DNA of 64,000 nucleotides from Shewanella eurypsychrophilus (GTDB taxonomy: Bacteria > Pseudomonadota > Gammaproteobacteria > Enterobacterales > Shewanellaceae). The notes beneath the pieces were generated by a model. That model ran no database searches. It saw only the letters and a list, made by a program, of their open reading frames with translations, and was not told the DNA's origin. The DNA lies in assembly GCF_007004545.3 (NCBI RefSeq), contig NZ_CP045503.2, positions 2,202,501-2,266,500 of the forward strand, read 5' to 3'. Below, one piece after another: positions 18,497 through 26,083 of this stretch. The translations under genes were made by a program, and so were the position numbers. Every line of letters starts with the position of its first letter. The first letter of the stretch is position 1.

Positions 18497-19363
18497 ATGG
18501 AAAGTGCCGATATTATTGAATTGAAACATAGCAAGAATGTAAAGCTCGGGGATATCTCACCCTCGTACAGAGTAGCAATTATTGGTGCTGGTTGTGGTGA
18601 TGTTGAGCTACTTACGCTGAAAGCCGCTCGCCTTATCTCCGCTGCTGATGCAATCATTTACGACAGTTTGGTCAGTGAAGATATTCTTGATTTGGCATCG
18701 AAGGAGTGTGAGATGCACTTTGCCGGCAAGCGGTGTGGTATGCCTAGTGCCAAGCAAGATGATATCAATCAACTGCTCGTGGCTTGTGCGAAGCGCGGAC
18801 TTAAGGTCGTACGATTAAAAGGCGGCGATCCCAATGTATTTGGCCGTGGTTGTGAAGAGGCCATGTTTCTGGCTAAACAAGGTATTAAGAGTCAATTTGT
18901 CCCCGGTATTACAGCTGCTTTGGGCTGTGCCGCCAGTGCTGGGATCCCTCTGACTCACAGGGGGGTGGCAAGATCTGTCACCTTAGTGACCGGAACCGTT
19001 ATCGATGATTCTACTCGTAGTGGCGCAGCCTGGCAGGCTCTGCTAACGGCGCAGTCAACGCTGGTATTTTATATGGGCAAGGAGCAGGCGGCGCATATCG
19101 CACATGGTCTGCTAACGGCGGGGGCAAATATCAAACTACCTATGGTGTTTATCAGTAGCGGGGCTAGATCTGATCAAAAGCTAAGTTTTGCGACCTTAGG
19201 CTCCATGGCCGAAGTGGCTAGTCAGCTTCAGGTGTCGGGCCCTACTTTAATGATTGTTGGTGAAGTGGTTTCTGTGGGACAAGAGCTGGCTCAGCTTATT
19301 AGCCAATATTCACAAAGCATGCTTGAACCCGATAATCTTGTCTTGATGAATAAGAGGCTGTGA
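18497..19363 (+). CDS. cobA: Uroporphyrinogen-III C-methyltransferase (siroheme synthesis)
   Basis: A 288-residue single-domain SUMT that methylates uroporphyrinogen III at C2 and C7 with S-adenosylmethionine, giving precorrin-2 for siroheme. Signatures are IIGAGCGDVELLTLKAARLI, DAIIYDSLVS, VVRLKGGDPNVFGRG and PGITAALGCAASAGIPLTHR. It lacks the CysG oxidase/ferrochelatase half, so those steps must be encoded elsewhere. It heads a unit that leads to the siroheme enzyme NirB, which explains the linkage. Its last codons are caught up in a tandem repeat. Confidence 0.95.
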   Translation: MESADIIELKHSKNVKLGDISPSYRVAIIGAGCGDVELLTLKAARLISAADAIIYDSLVSEDILDLASKECEMHFAGKRCGMPSAKQDDINQLLVACAKRGLKVVRLKGGDPNVFGRGCEEAMFLAKQGIKSQFVPGITAALGCAASAGIPLTHRGVARSVTLVTGTVIDDSTRSGAAWQALLTAQSTLVFYMGKEQAAHIAHGLLTAGANIKLPMVFISSGARSDQKLSFATLGSMAEVASQLQVSGPTLMIVGEVVSVGQELAQLISQYSQSMLEPDNLVLMNKRL

Positions 19364-19368
19364 TACTT

Positions 19369-19410
19369 ATGAAGAAAGCCTATCAGGGGTTAATAAAAGC
19401 ATTAGTTTGA
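19369..19410 (+). other. Short upstream ORF 1 inside the tandem repeat
   Basis: Encodes MKKAYQGLIKALV then TGA, an echo of the first residues of the gene at 19611. It has the AGAGG ribosome-site segment upstream, so it could be translated. It may be a decoy or leader, or simply a by-product of duplication. Confidence 0.4.
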
Positions 19411-19489
19411 TTGTGGTGAAAAAGGTTACCCTTCATTCACTCATGTATGTCTTTGTTTTAAAGTGGAATAATTAGAGGCTGTTGACTCT

Positions 19490-19531
19490 ATGAAGAAAGC
19501 CTATCAGGGGTTAATAAAAACATTAGTTTGA
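19490..19531 (+). other. Short upstream ORF 2 inside the tandem repeat
   Basis: Encodes MKKAYQGLIKTLV then TGA, the second truncated copy. It lies exactly 121 bases downstream of ORF 1 and 121 bases upstream of the real start. Confidence 0.4.
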
Positions 19532-19610
19532 TTGTGGTGAAAAAGCTTCTCCTTCATTCACTCATTTATGTCTTTGTTTTAAATTGAAATAATAAGAGGC
19601 TGTAGACTCT

Positions 19611-20759
19611 ATGAAGAAAGCCTATCAGGGGTTAATAAAAACATTAGGGCGAGGTGCAAAAGGCTCCCGAGCTTTGACACTCAGTGAGGCCCACTTTCTT
19701 ATCACAGGCTTCGCTGATGGTATTGGCACTAAGGTGCAGCTCGCAGCAGCGTTGATGTTGATGCGGGTCAGGGGAGAAACCTGTGAAGAAGTTGCGGGTG
19801 CAGCCTTAGGTCTCAAGTCTACAATCAGTGACCAATGGTCAGATCTCGATGTGAGCATCGATTGGCCCTGCTATGCAGGAAAGCGTGAGTTATTGCCCTG
19901 GCTATTACTCGCCGCAAAAGTATTGGCCAATCAAGGTGAGCGGGTACTGCTTCACGGGGACCCTAGATCACTCAGTCATAGAAATCACATTGCGGATCAT
20001 GTTGAGCGACTAAATATTCCCAAAGCAAGCAATCCTGAAGAAGCTAAAGTCGCGTTGGACACTGTGGGGATCTGCTATGTCGATGCCGATAGCTTCTCGC
20101 CTTTGGTTGCGCAATTTCGTGAATTACATCAAGAACTAGGTTTAAGAAGTCTGTTCCAGACAGCCATTCGCTGCACTAATCCGGCTAATGCGCCTGTTAG
20201 CCTGCGCAGCTATTTTCACCCAGGGCTAGATAAGATGCACACTAAGGTTGCCAAACTGATGGCCCAAACGTATTTAGATTTGGATAACTCTTTTCATGGC
20301 TCTTTTTATGAGAATACTGATAGCACTTTTGATAGAAGAATGGTAAATCATGCCGAGCAGGCTTTCGCACTTAAGGGGAAGGTCGGTATTTTTAAAGGGG
20401 TTCAGGGAGAAACCGAAATAAATCCTAGGATCTCCACCGAGCTGACCATCACATCTAGGGCTAATAGCCAAGTTATTGATCTTCCTACCCGGCTAGAGGC
20501 TTTTGTTGGCATGAACACCTTGTCATCAGAGCTTGCACTTGTACCGGAACAAGCTTGCCTGATATTGAGTCAAACTTGGAGTCAAGGTGATGCTAGTGAG
20601 CATCGGCATGGAATCGACTCGGCATTATTCATTAAGCTAGGAGAAGTTGCCGAGGCGAGTGTGATCAGTACATTATCGGCAGTTTATATACTGCAAGGTA
20701 AGTGTCAATCAGTGTCAGAAGCTGAATCTTTAGCCAATCAGGCATGGAGAATAAGATGA
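19611..20759 (+). CDS. YbiB/TrpD2-like glycosyl-transferase-fold protein
   Basis: A 382-residue protein of the anthranilate phosphoribosyltransferase fold. The N-terminal helical domain (LTLSEAHFLITGFADG, then AALMLMRVRGET) matches the TrpD-type four-helix region. The catalytic glycine-rich loop is not the classical TrpD one: LLHGDPRSLSHR is where KHGNRS would be. E. coli YbiB of this group binds nucleic acid rather than making tryptophan. Similar genes often lie in nitrate/nitrite assimilation clusters, but the role there is unknown. The third copy of the tandem repeat supplies its start. Its stop overlaps the next start as ATGA, implying coupling. Confidence 0.8.
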   Translation: MKKAYQGLIKTLGRGAKGSRALTLSEAHFLITGFADGIGTKVQLAAALMLMRVRGETCEEVAGAALGLKSTISDQWSDLDVSIDWPCYAGKRELLPWLLLAAKVLANQGERVLLHGDPRSLSHRNHIADHVERLNIPKASNPEEAKVALDTVGICYVDADSFSPLVAQFRELHQELGLRSLFQTAIRCTNPANAPVSLRSYFHPGLDKMHTKVAKLMAQTYLDLDNSFHGSFYENTDSTFDRRMVNHAEQAFALKGKVGIFKGVQGETEINPRISTELTITSRANSQVIDLPTRLEAFVGMNTLSSELALVPEQACLILSQTWSQGDASEHRHGIDSALFIKLGEVAEASVISTLSAVYILQGKCQSVSEAESLANQAWRIR

Positions 20760-21295
20760 CTGTTTATACCTGTTTTACAGATCAAGCTGATGAGCTTCAA
20801 ATCCATGATACTCACTGGCAAGTTACTCGCTTAACTAAGTTACAGGATATAGAGCGAGTACCTCTTTGCAATGAACAAGATCTTCTCGTTTATGTTTGCT
20901 CAGAGATGATTGACGTCGATCTTCAACTGTTGTTACGTATTATGAAATTCGCTCCCATACCCGTGATAGTGAATGCCAAGTATTGGCAGAAACAAGCGCT
21001 GACGAGATTACTCGAATGTGGCAGGGTGACATTTGTCCCTGGTGAGCTTGAGCCCGGTAGAGTAGAGCAGGTCATAGAACTGGCAAAATTAAGGTTCAGT
21101 CTGGCTAACGAACAAAAACAGAAGCTTCTGCAATTGGAATCATCATTGGAGGCGCAAAAGTTGTTGGCCAAGGTGAAGTCAAGACTGCAGCAAAACGGCT
21201 TGAGTGAATCTCAAGCCCATAAACTCCTGCAAAAACAGGCGATGGATAGCGGGATCTCTGTTGAGCAGCTAGTTCATCAATTGCCGCTAAGCTAA
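20756..21295 (+). CDS. NasT-like ANTAR regulator with degenerate receiver
   Basis: A 179-residue protein. Residues about 1-115 resemble a receiver fold, but the phosphoryl-acceptor Asp and the acidic pair are not evident, so it looks like a pseudo-receiver. Residues about 120-178 fit an ANTAR RNA-binding domain: a coiled helix, then AKSRL-like AKVKSRLQQNGLSESQAHKLLQKQAMDSG. NasT proteins bind paired hairpins in nas leader RNA and prevent early termination. The start at 20756 overlaps the previous stop and has GGAGA upstream; an ATG at 20744 would add four residues. A strong terminator lies in the leader of nirB just downstream. No NasS sensor gene is adjacent. Confidence 0.82.
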   Translation: MTVYTCFTDQADELQIHDTHWQVTRLTKLQDIERVPLCNEQDLLVYVCSEMIDVDLQLLLRIMKFAPIPVIVNAKYWQKQALTRLLECGRVTFVPGELEPGRVEQVIELAKLRFSLANEQKQKLLQLESSLEAQKLLAKVKSRLQQNGLSESQAHKLLQKQAMDSGISVEQLVHQLPLS

Positions 21296-21307
21296 GCATT
21301 TCAATTC

Positions 21308-21322
21308 CGCCCAAAATGGTGC
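21308..21322 (+). promoter_or_regulatory. NtrC-like half-site upstream of nirB
   Basis: AAAATGGTGC is identical to the right half of a known NtrC dyad; the left half (CGCCC) is poor. It lies about 100 bases upstream of the sigma54-type promoter, a normal enhancer distance. Confidence 0.35.
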
Positions 21323-21415
21323 AGAAGCGCCTTGGTTGTGCGCTTACTCATTTCCATCCTTACCTATCAATATTTAAATTTCATTCTAATCAATAGTTTG
21401 CGTGTATATGTTTAT

Positions 21416-21431
21416 TGGCATAATCACTGCA
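21416..21431 (+). promoter_or_regulatory. Candidate sigma54 promoter for nirB-nirD-narK
   Basis: TGGCATAATCACTGCA matches TGGCACGNNNNTTGCW at 9 of 12 defined positions, with GG and GC exactly 12 bases apart. A start near 21442 gives a leader of about 120 bases containing the terminator at 21485-21521. Confidence 0.6.
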
Positions 21432-21478
21432 CTAATAAGGTATAAGACAATATGTAAAATGAAAATTCGGATCTAACC

Positions 21479-21521
21479 GGCAATGGCGCCATGTTCTCAC
21501 TAGAGAGCATGGCGCCTTTTT
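21479..21521 (+). terminator. Leader attenuator before nirB, probable ANTAR antitermination target
   Basis: A 14-bp stem (21485-21498 with 21503-21516, one G-U pair) has loop ACTA and is followed by TTTTT. It lies only 40 bases before the nirB start, so it must be overcome for expression. Overlapping its left arm, GGC-AATGGC-GCC (21479-21490) could form a short hairpin with a six-base loop carrying A at position 1 and G at 4, as in ANTAR-binding loops. A weaker CGG-ATCTAA-CCG hairpin lies just before it. The terminator is clear. The ANTAR pairing is inference. Confidence 0.8.
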
Positions 21522-21561
21522 GTTAGAGCCGCAGATTCAAAAAAGAGATGGGGAGTGTGTT

Positions 21562-24201
21562 ATGGGGTGTGCAAAAACAGATTTGGAGCGTAAGCCTAGG
21601 TTACTCGTTGTAGGCAATGGCATGGTTGGTCATCATTTTATTGAGCAGCTTTGCGATCAGGGGCTCAATGAACACTTTCAAATAGAGGTATTTGGCAGTG
21701 AGCAACTTGCAGCCTATGACAGAGTGCAGTTGTCTAAATATTTTGAGACTGGCAGCGCCGATAGCTTGATGTTGGCCGATGTCGATACCTATGCCAAACA
21801 GGGAGTAACCTTACATCTAGGTAAAGAGGTGACTAGGCTGGATCCCGAGAACAAATGCCTCCATACCCAAGATGGTGATTTTTGGTTTTATGACAAACTC
21901 ATGTTGGCCACGGGGTCTTACCCCTTCGTTCCACCTATTGAGGGTAAAGACAGGCCCCAGTGTATGGTGTATCGCACCATAGAAGATCTGCAGCAGATAC
22001 AGCAAGCAGCAGACAAATCTACATCCGGTGTGGTGATTGGTGGTGGCTTATTGGGATTAGAGGCTGCTAATGCCTTACTGACCTTAGGGTTGGATACTCA
22101 CGTTGTTGAGTTTGCATCTCAGCTGATGCCTGTACAGCTCAACGATAAGGCGGGTGACCTTCTGCGTGACAAGATTGAGCAGTTAGGGGTATCTGTGCAT
22201 ACCAGCAAGGCGACCTCGGCAATCGTTGCCGGTGAATCTGCGCTTCACCGCATGAATTTCAATGACGATACCTATCTTGAAACAGACATGATTGTCTTCT
22301 CAGCCGGCATTCGTCCACAGGATAGCCTAGCCAGACAAAGTGGCATTGAGGTGGGTGAGCGTGGCGGAATCGTGATCGACGATCACTGTTTAACCTCTGC
22401 CATGGATGTTTACGCCATAGGCGAGTGTGCCCTCTGGCAGCAGAGAATATTCGGACTCGTTGCCCCGGGCTATCAGATGGCGCGGGCGGCGGTTTCTCAT
22501 CTTAAGGCTGGTGCTAACAATACTGGCACATCTTCGAGCTTAGTGAAGTTCGAAGGTGCCGATATGAGCACTAAGCTTAAGCTACTTGGGGTGGATGTCG
22601 CTTCAATCGGTGAGAGTCGCGGGTTTGATAAGGCACAATTTGTCGAGCTTACCGATAATCAAGCTGGTACCTATAAGAAGCTCTGGTTAGATGAATCCGG
22701 TCGTTACCTCAAAGGTGCCGTCCTTGTTGGGGATGCCAGCGATTACGGTCTGCTGCTAAACCAATACCTGTCTGGTGATGAACTTGACGGTCCAGCTATT
22801 GACTTACTGCAGCAGGAAGAAGGTACAGGCTTCGAGATGAAAGATGACGCAATTATCTGTTCCTGTCATCAGGTGACTAAGGCCGACATCGTTGCGAGCG
22901 TTCAGGCTGGTTCCCATAGTTTGACTGAGGTGAAAGCCTGCACTAAAGCGGCGTCAGGCTGTGGTGGTTGTAGTGCCTTGGTTCAGAGTGTGATCACTCA
23001 GACCATGGAAGAGCAAGGTCTAGAGACTGAGAAGGGGATCTGTTGTCATTTTGAATATAACAGACAGGAATTGTTTCATCTCTGTCAGGTTGAAGAGATT
23101 GGTGATTTTACTCACCTGATTAACACCCATGGCAAGGGGGGAGCCGCATCGGTAGGCCTTGGTTGTGATATTTGTAAACCTGTCGCCGCCTCAATATTTG
23201 CCACCTTAGATAATGAGTATGTACTTAATATCCAACATGCCAACCTGCAAGACACCAACGACGCATACCTAGGGAACCTTCAGAAAGATGGCTCTTATTC
23301 TGTAGTGCCTCGTATCGCCGGCGGTGAAATTACACCGGATAAGTTAATCGCCTTGGGCGAGATTGCTAAGCGTCACGATCTCTACACCAAGATCACTGGT
23401 GGCCAACGTATCGACCTCTTTGGGGCTCAGCTCTCAGAACTGCCGATGATCTGGCAAGAGTTAATTGAACAGGGATTCGAGACAGGCCATGCCTATGGTA
23501 AATCTTTAAGAACGGTTAAGTCCTGCGTCGGCAGCACTTGGTGTCGCTATGGCGTCCAAGATTCAATCGGTTTAGCGATAGATCTGGAGAATCGCTACAA
23601 GGGACTACGCGCCCCACATAAGATCAAATTCGCGGTATCGGGCTGTACCCGAGAATGCGCTGAGGCACAAAGTAAAGATATCGGCGTGATAGCCAGTGAC
23701 AAGGGCTGGAACTTGTTTGTGGGTGGTAACGGCGGCATGCGACCTCGTCATGGGGATCTGTTTGCAACCGACCTATCTACAGCAGAGTTGGTGACCTATA
23801 TCGACCGGATCTTGATCTTCTACGCTAAGACTGCTGCCCGTTTACAGCGCACTTCAGTGTGGCTCGAGTCCTTAGAGGGCGGTCTGGATTACCTGAAATC
23901 TGTGGTCATCGATGATTGTCTGGGAGTGGCGGCAGATCTGGAAACTCAGATGGAAAAAGTCATATCGACGTATCAGTGCGAGTGGCGTACCAGCCTCGAG
24001 AGCCCGGAATTTTTATCTCGTTTCAGCGAGTTCGTTAACCCTGAAAAAATGCCTAATGTCGATGTCGAGCAGTACCGTTATAGCCGAGGTCAAAAATTTC
24101 CTGCGGGCGCTATCGGCAATATTGCCATCACGAATCTGCCTGTAGAGGCAAAAACAAGTGACGTATCTGATGTTGAAGAGATTGTTGAACTAATTAAGTA
24201 A
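21562..24201 (+). CDS. nirB: Assimilatory nitrite reductase, large subunit
   Basis: An 879-residue enzyme reducing nitrite to ammonium with NAD(P)H in the cytoplasm. Residues about 10-400 form the FAD-linked oxidoreductase domain (LVVGNGMVGHHFIE, then GGGLLGLEAANAL). A BFD-like [2Fe-2S] region follows, with CSCH and CGGC, then a second cysteine-rich segment with CCHF and CDICKP. The C-terminal siroheme domain carries SCVGSTWCRYG and SGCTRECAEAQ, the four ligands of the [4Fe-4S]-siroheme centre. I chose the ATG at 21562 because GGGGAG precedes it. The open frame upstream runs back into the terminator. It is the first gene of nirB-nirD-transporter-kinase. Confidence 0.96.
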   Translation: MGCAKTDLERKPRLLVVGNGMVGHHFIEQLCDQGLNEHFQIEVFGSEQLAAYDRVQLSKYFETGSADSLMLADVDTYAKQGVTLHLGKEVTRLDPENKCLHTQDGDFWFYDKLMLATGSYPFVPPIEGKDRPQCMVYRTIEDLQQIQQAADKSTSGVVIGGGLLGLEAANALLTLGLDTHVVEFASQLMPVQLNDKAGDLLRDKIEQLGVSVHTSKATSAIVAGESALHRMNFNDDTYLETDMIVFSAGIRPQDSLARQSGIEVGERGGIVIDDHCLTSAMDVYAIGECALWQQRIFGLVAPGYQMARAAVSHLKAGANNTGTSSSLVKFEGADMSTKLKLLGVDVASIGESRGFDKAQFVELTDNQAGTYKKLWLDESGRYLKGAVLVGDASDYGLLLNQYLSGDELDGPAIDLLQQEEGTGFEMKDDAIICSCHQVTKADIVASVQAGSHSLTEVKACTKAASGCGGCSALVQSVITQTMEEQGLETEKGICCHFEYNRQELFHLCQVEEIGDFTHLINTHGKGGAASVGLGCDICKPVAASIFATLDNEYVLNIQHANLQDTNDAYLGNLQKDGSYSVVPRIAGGEITPDKLIALGEIAKRHDLYTKITGGQRIDLFGAQLSELPMIWQELIEQGFETGHAYGKSLRTVKSCVGSTWCRYGVQDSIGLAIDLENRYKGLRAPHKIKFAVSGCTRECAEAQSKDIGVIASDKGWNLFVGGNGGMRPRHGDLFATDLSTAELVTYIDRILIFYAKTAARLQRTSVWLESLEGGLDYLKSVVIDDCLGVAADLETQMEKVISTYQCEWRTSLESPEFLSRFSEFVNPEKMPNVDVEQYRYSRGQKFPAGAIGNIAITNLPVEAKTSDVSDVEEIVELIK

Positions 24202-24228
24202 GGCCATTGGCTTAAAGGAGTGAGAAGT

Positions 24229-24582
24229 ATGAATTGGGTCAATATTTGTGAAGAAACTGCGCTACCAGGCTTTGGTGGAGTTGCGGCTTGGTTTGATGAC
24301 ACGGCTATCGCCATTTTTAACTTAGGTGAGCGAGGATTATTTGCTCTGGATAATACCGACCCCGCTACTGGCGTGAGTCTACTGTCCCGAGGACTTATCT
24401 GTGATCTCGAAGGGGATATCTTTGTTGCATCGCCTCTGCATAAGCAACATTACAGCTTGCGTGATGGCTCCTGTATCGAAGATGAGTCATTAAGCGTCAA
24501 CGTCTATCAAGTCAAGTGTGAAGATGGACGGGTATTAGTGAAAAGTGCTGTAGATAACACGTGCGACAGTGCTAGAAAATAG
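24229..24582 (+). CDS. nirD: Nitrite reductase, small subunit
   Basis: A 117-residue Rieske-fold protein that pairs with NirB. SRGLICDLEGDIFVASPLHKQHYSL matches the corresponding NirD block when read as SRGLI, then SPLHKQ. As in E. coli NirD, the Cys-His iron-sulphur ligands of true Rieske proteins are absent. AAAGGAG precedes the ATG at 24229. It is 27 bases after nirB. Confidence 0.93.
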   Translation: MNWVNICEETALPGFGGVAAWFDDTAIAIFNLGERGLFALDNTDPATGVSLLSRGLICDLEGDIFVASPLHKQHYSLRDGSCIEDESLSVNVYQVKCEDGRVLVKSAVDNTCDSARK

Positions 24583-24603
24583 TCATAGATATAGGCGGTA
24601 ATG

Positions 24604-26070
24604 ATGAGTTCTGACAAATTTAATATTTTCTCCTTCTCGGGGAAAATGAAAATAATGCACCTCAGCTGGATGGCTTTTTTCGTCAGCTTTATGGTCTGGT
24701 TTAATGCCGCCCCCCTAATGGGGGTGATAGCCCAAAGTCTGGGGTTGACCAATGAGCAGATTAAGACACTGCTTATCCTGAATGTGGCGTTAACGATCCC
24801 CGCGAGGATCATTATAGGCATGGTGACGGATAAATTTGGCCCTCGGCTGACCTATTCGGCATTGCTGATCTTGTGTAGTTTTCCCTGTTTTATGTTCGCA
24901 CTCGGGGAGACGTTCGAGCAGTTAGCGCTGGCGCGCTTCCTACTTGGCTTTATAGGTGCTGGCTTTGTTATCGGTATTCGTATGGTGAGCGAATGGTTTC
25001 CAGCGAAAGAGCTAGGTACGGCTGAAGGCATCTATGGCGGTTGGGGCAATTTCGGCTCGGCAGCTGCGGCGTTTACCTTACCGGTTATCGCTATCGCTTT
25101 TGGTGGAGATAATGGCTGGCGATACGCCATAGGGCTAACGGGAGTGATGAGCTTTGTGTTCGCTTTTATCTATTACTTTAACGTCTCAGACACGCCAAAA
25201 GGCTCTACCTACTTTAAACCCAAGAAAGCGGGTGCCCTGGAAGTGACAAGCAAAGGAGATTTAGCCCTGCTTATCCTGATGAAGTTGCCCATGTATGCCA
25301 CCTTGGCACTGCTGGCTTGGAAGTTATCACCAGCGGGTGTCAGCATGTTCACTCAGAGGGAAGTCTATGGTATTTATGCCATCTTGGTAGGTGTGTTAAT
25401 GGTCGACTTGTATCAAACCTATCAGGTGAACAAATATATATTCGAAGGCCCAGTGCCTGAGTTTGAGCGCTATGCCTTCAAGCAGGTTGCGGTATTAAAT
25501 GTACTGTATTTCTCGACGTTTGGTTCAGAGCTTGCCGTGGTCTCTATGTTGCCGCTATATTTTGCCGAAACCTTCGAGCTAGGATTGGCTCAGGCGGGCA
25601 TGTTGGCGTCCAGTTATGCCTTTATGAATCTAGTTTCGAGGCCCGGCGGTGGCTGGATAAGTGACCGATTCGGTCGTAAGCCTACCCTGATGATTTTGAC
25701 TGCAGGCTTAGCACTGGGTTACCTTGGTATGGCACAAATAACCTCAGATTGGGCCTTACCTTTGGCTGTGATTATGGTGATGACTTGTTCTTTCTTTGTC
25801 CAAGGTGGTGAAGGGGCTGTATTTGCTGCCGTTCCCTTGATTAAGCGACGATTAACTGGCCAAATAGCCGGTATGACTGGAGCCTATGGAAATGTTGGAG
25901 CCGTATTTTTTCTAACCGTTTACTCTATGGTGTCTACGCAATTTTTCTTCTATGTTATCGCTGCCAGTGCGGTGCTGGGTCTTGTGAGTCTGCTGTTTCT
26001 TACTGAGCCAAAGGGACATATCGCCGAGGTGAATGAAGACGGTGAAGTGACCTTAATCAGTGTCAATTAA
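24604..26070 (+). CDS. NarK/NasA-type nitrate/nitrite MFS transporter
   Basis: A 488-residue major-facilitator protein with about 12 membrane segments. [10 protein letters not shown] in the first segment and the two nitrate-signature-like glycine runs ([15 protein letters not shown] and [13 protein letters not shown]) mark the nitrate-nitrite porter family. An insertion around residues 195-290 adds extra hydrophobic sequence. It presumably imports nitrate, nitrite or both for the adjacent reductase. The start at 24604 fits the AGGCGG site better than the ATG one codon earlier. Confidence 0.9.
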   Translation: MSSDKFNIFSFSGKMKIMHLSWMAFFVSFMVWFNAAPLMGVIAQSLGLTNEQIKTLLILNVALTIPARIIIGMVTDKFGPRLTYSALLILCSFPCFMFALGETFEQLALARFLLGFIGAGFVIGIRMVSEWFPAKELGTAEGIYGGWGNFGSAAAAFTLPVIAIAFGGDNGWRYAIGLTGVMSFVFAFIYYFNVSDTPKGSTYFKPKKAGALEVTSKGDLALLILMKLPMYATLALLAWKLSPAGVSMFTQREVYGIYAILVGVLMVDLYQTYQVNKYIFEGPVPEFERYAFKQVAVLNVLYFSTFGSELAVVSMLPLYFAETFELGLAQAGMLASSYAFMNLVSRPGGGWISDRFGRKPTLMILTAGLALGYLGMAQITSDWALPLAVIMVMTCSFFVQGGEGAVFAAVPLIKRRLTGQIAGMTGAYGNVGAVFFLTVYSMVSTQFFFYVIAASAVLGLVSLLFLTEPKGHIAEVNEDGEVTLISVN

Positions 26071-26083
26071 CCAGGTAAAAAAG

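Larger units (their letters stand above)
19352..19647 (+). repeat. 121-bp tandem repeat spanning the cobA end and the next gene's start
   Basis: Two full units (from 19352 and 19473) and a 54-base partial third (from 19594) recur with an exact 121-base period. Each contains the AGAGGCTG ribosome-site segment from the end of cobA, an ATG and the first 11 to 12 codons of the YbiB-like gene. In units 1 and 2 the reading frame hits a stop after 13 codons and is followed by about 65 bases not found in the gene. The third copy continues into the intact gene. Units differ by point changes, so the duplication is not recent. Confidence 0.95.

Noticed and set aside
21325..21345. AAGCGC/GCGCTT hairpin after the ANTAR gene as a terminator
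   Set aside because: No T tract follows and the stem is short. The true leader terminator is at 21485-21521.
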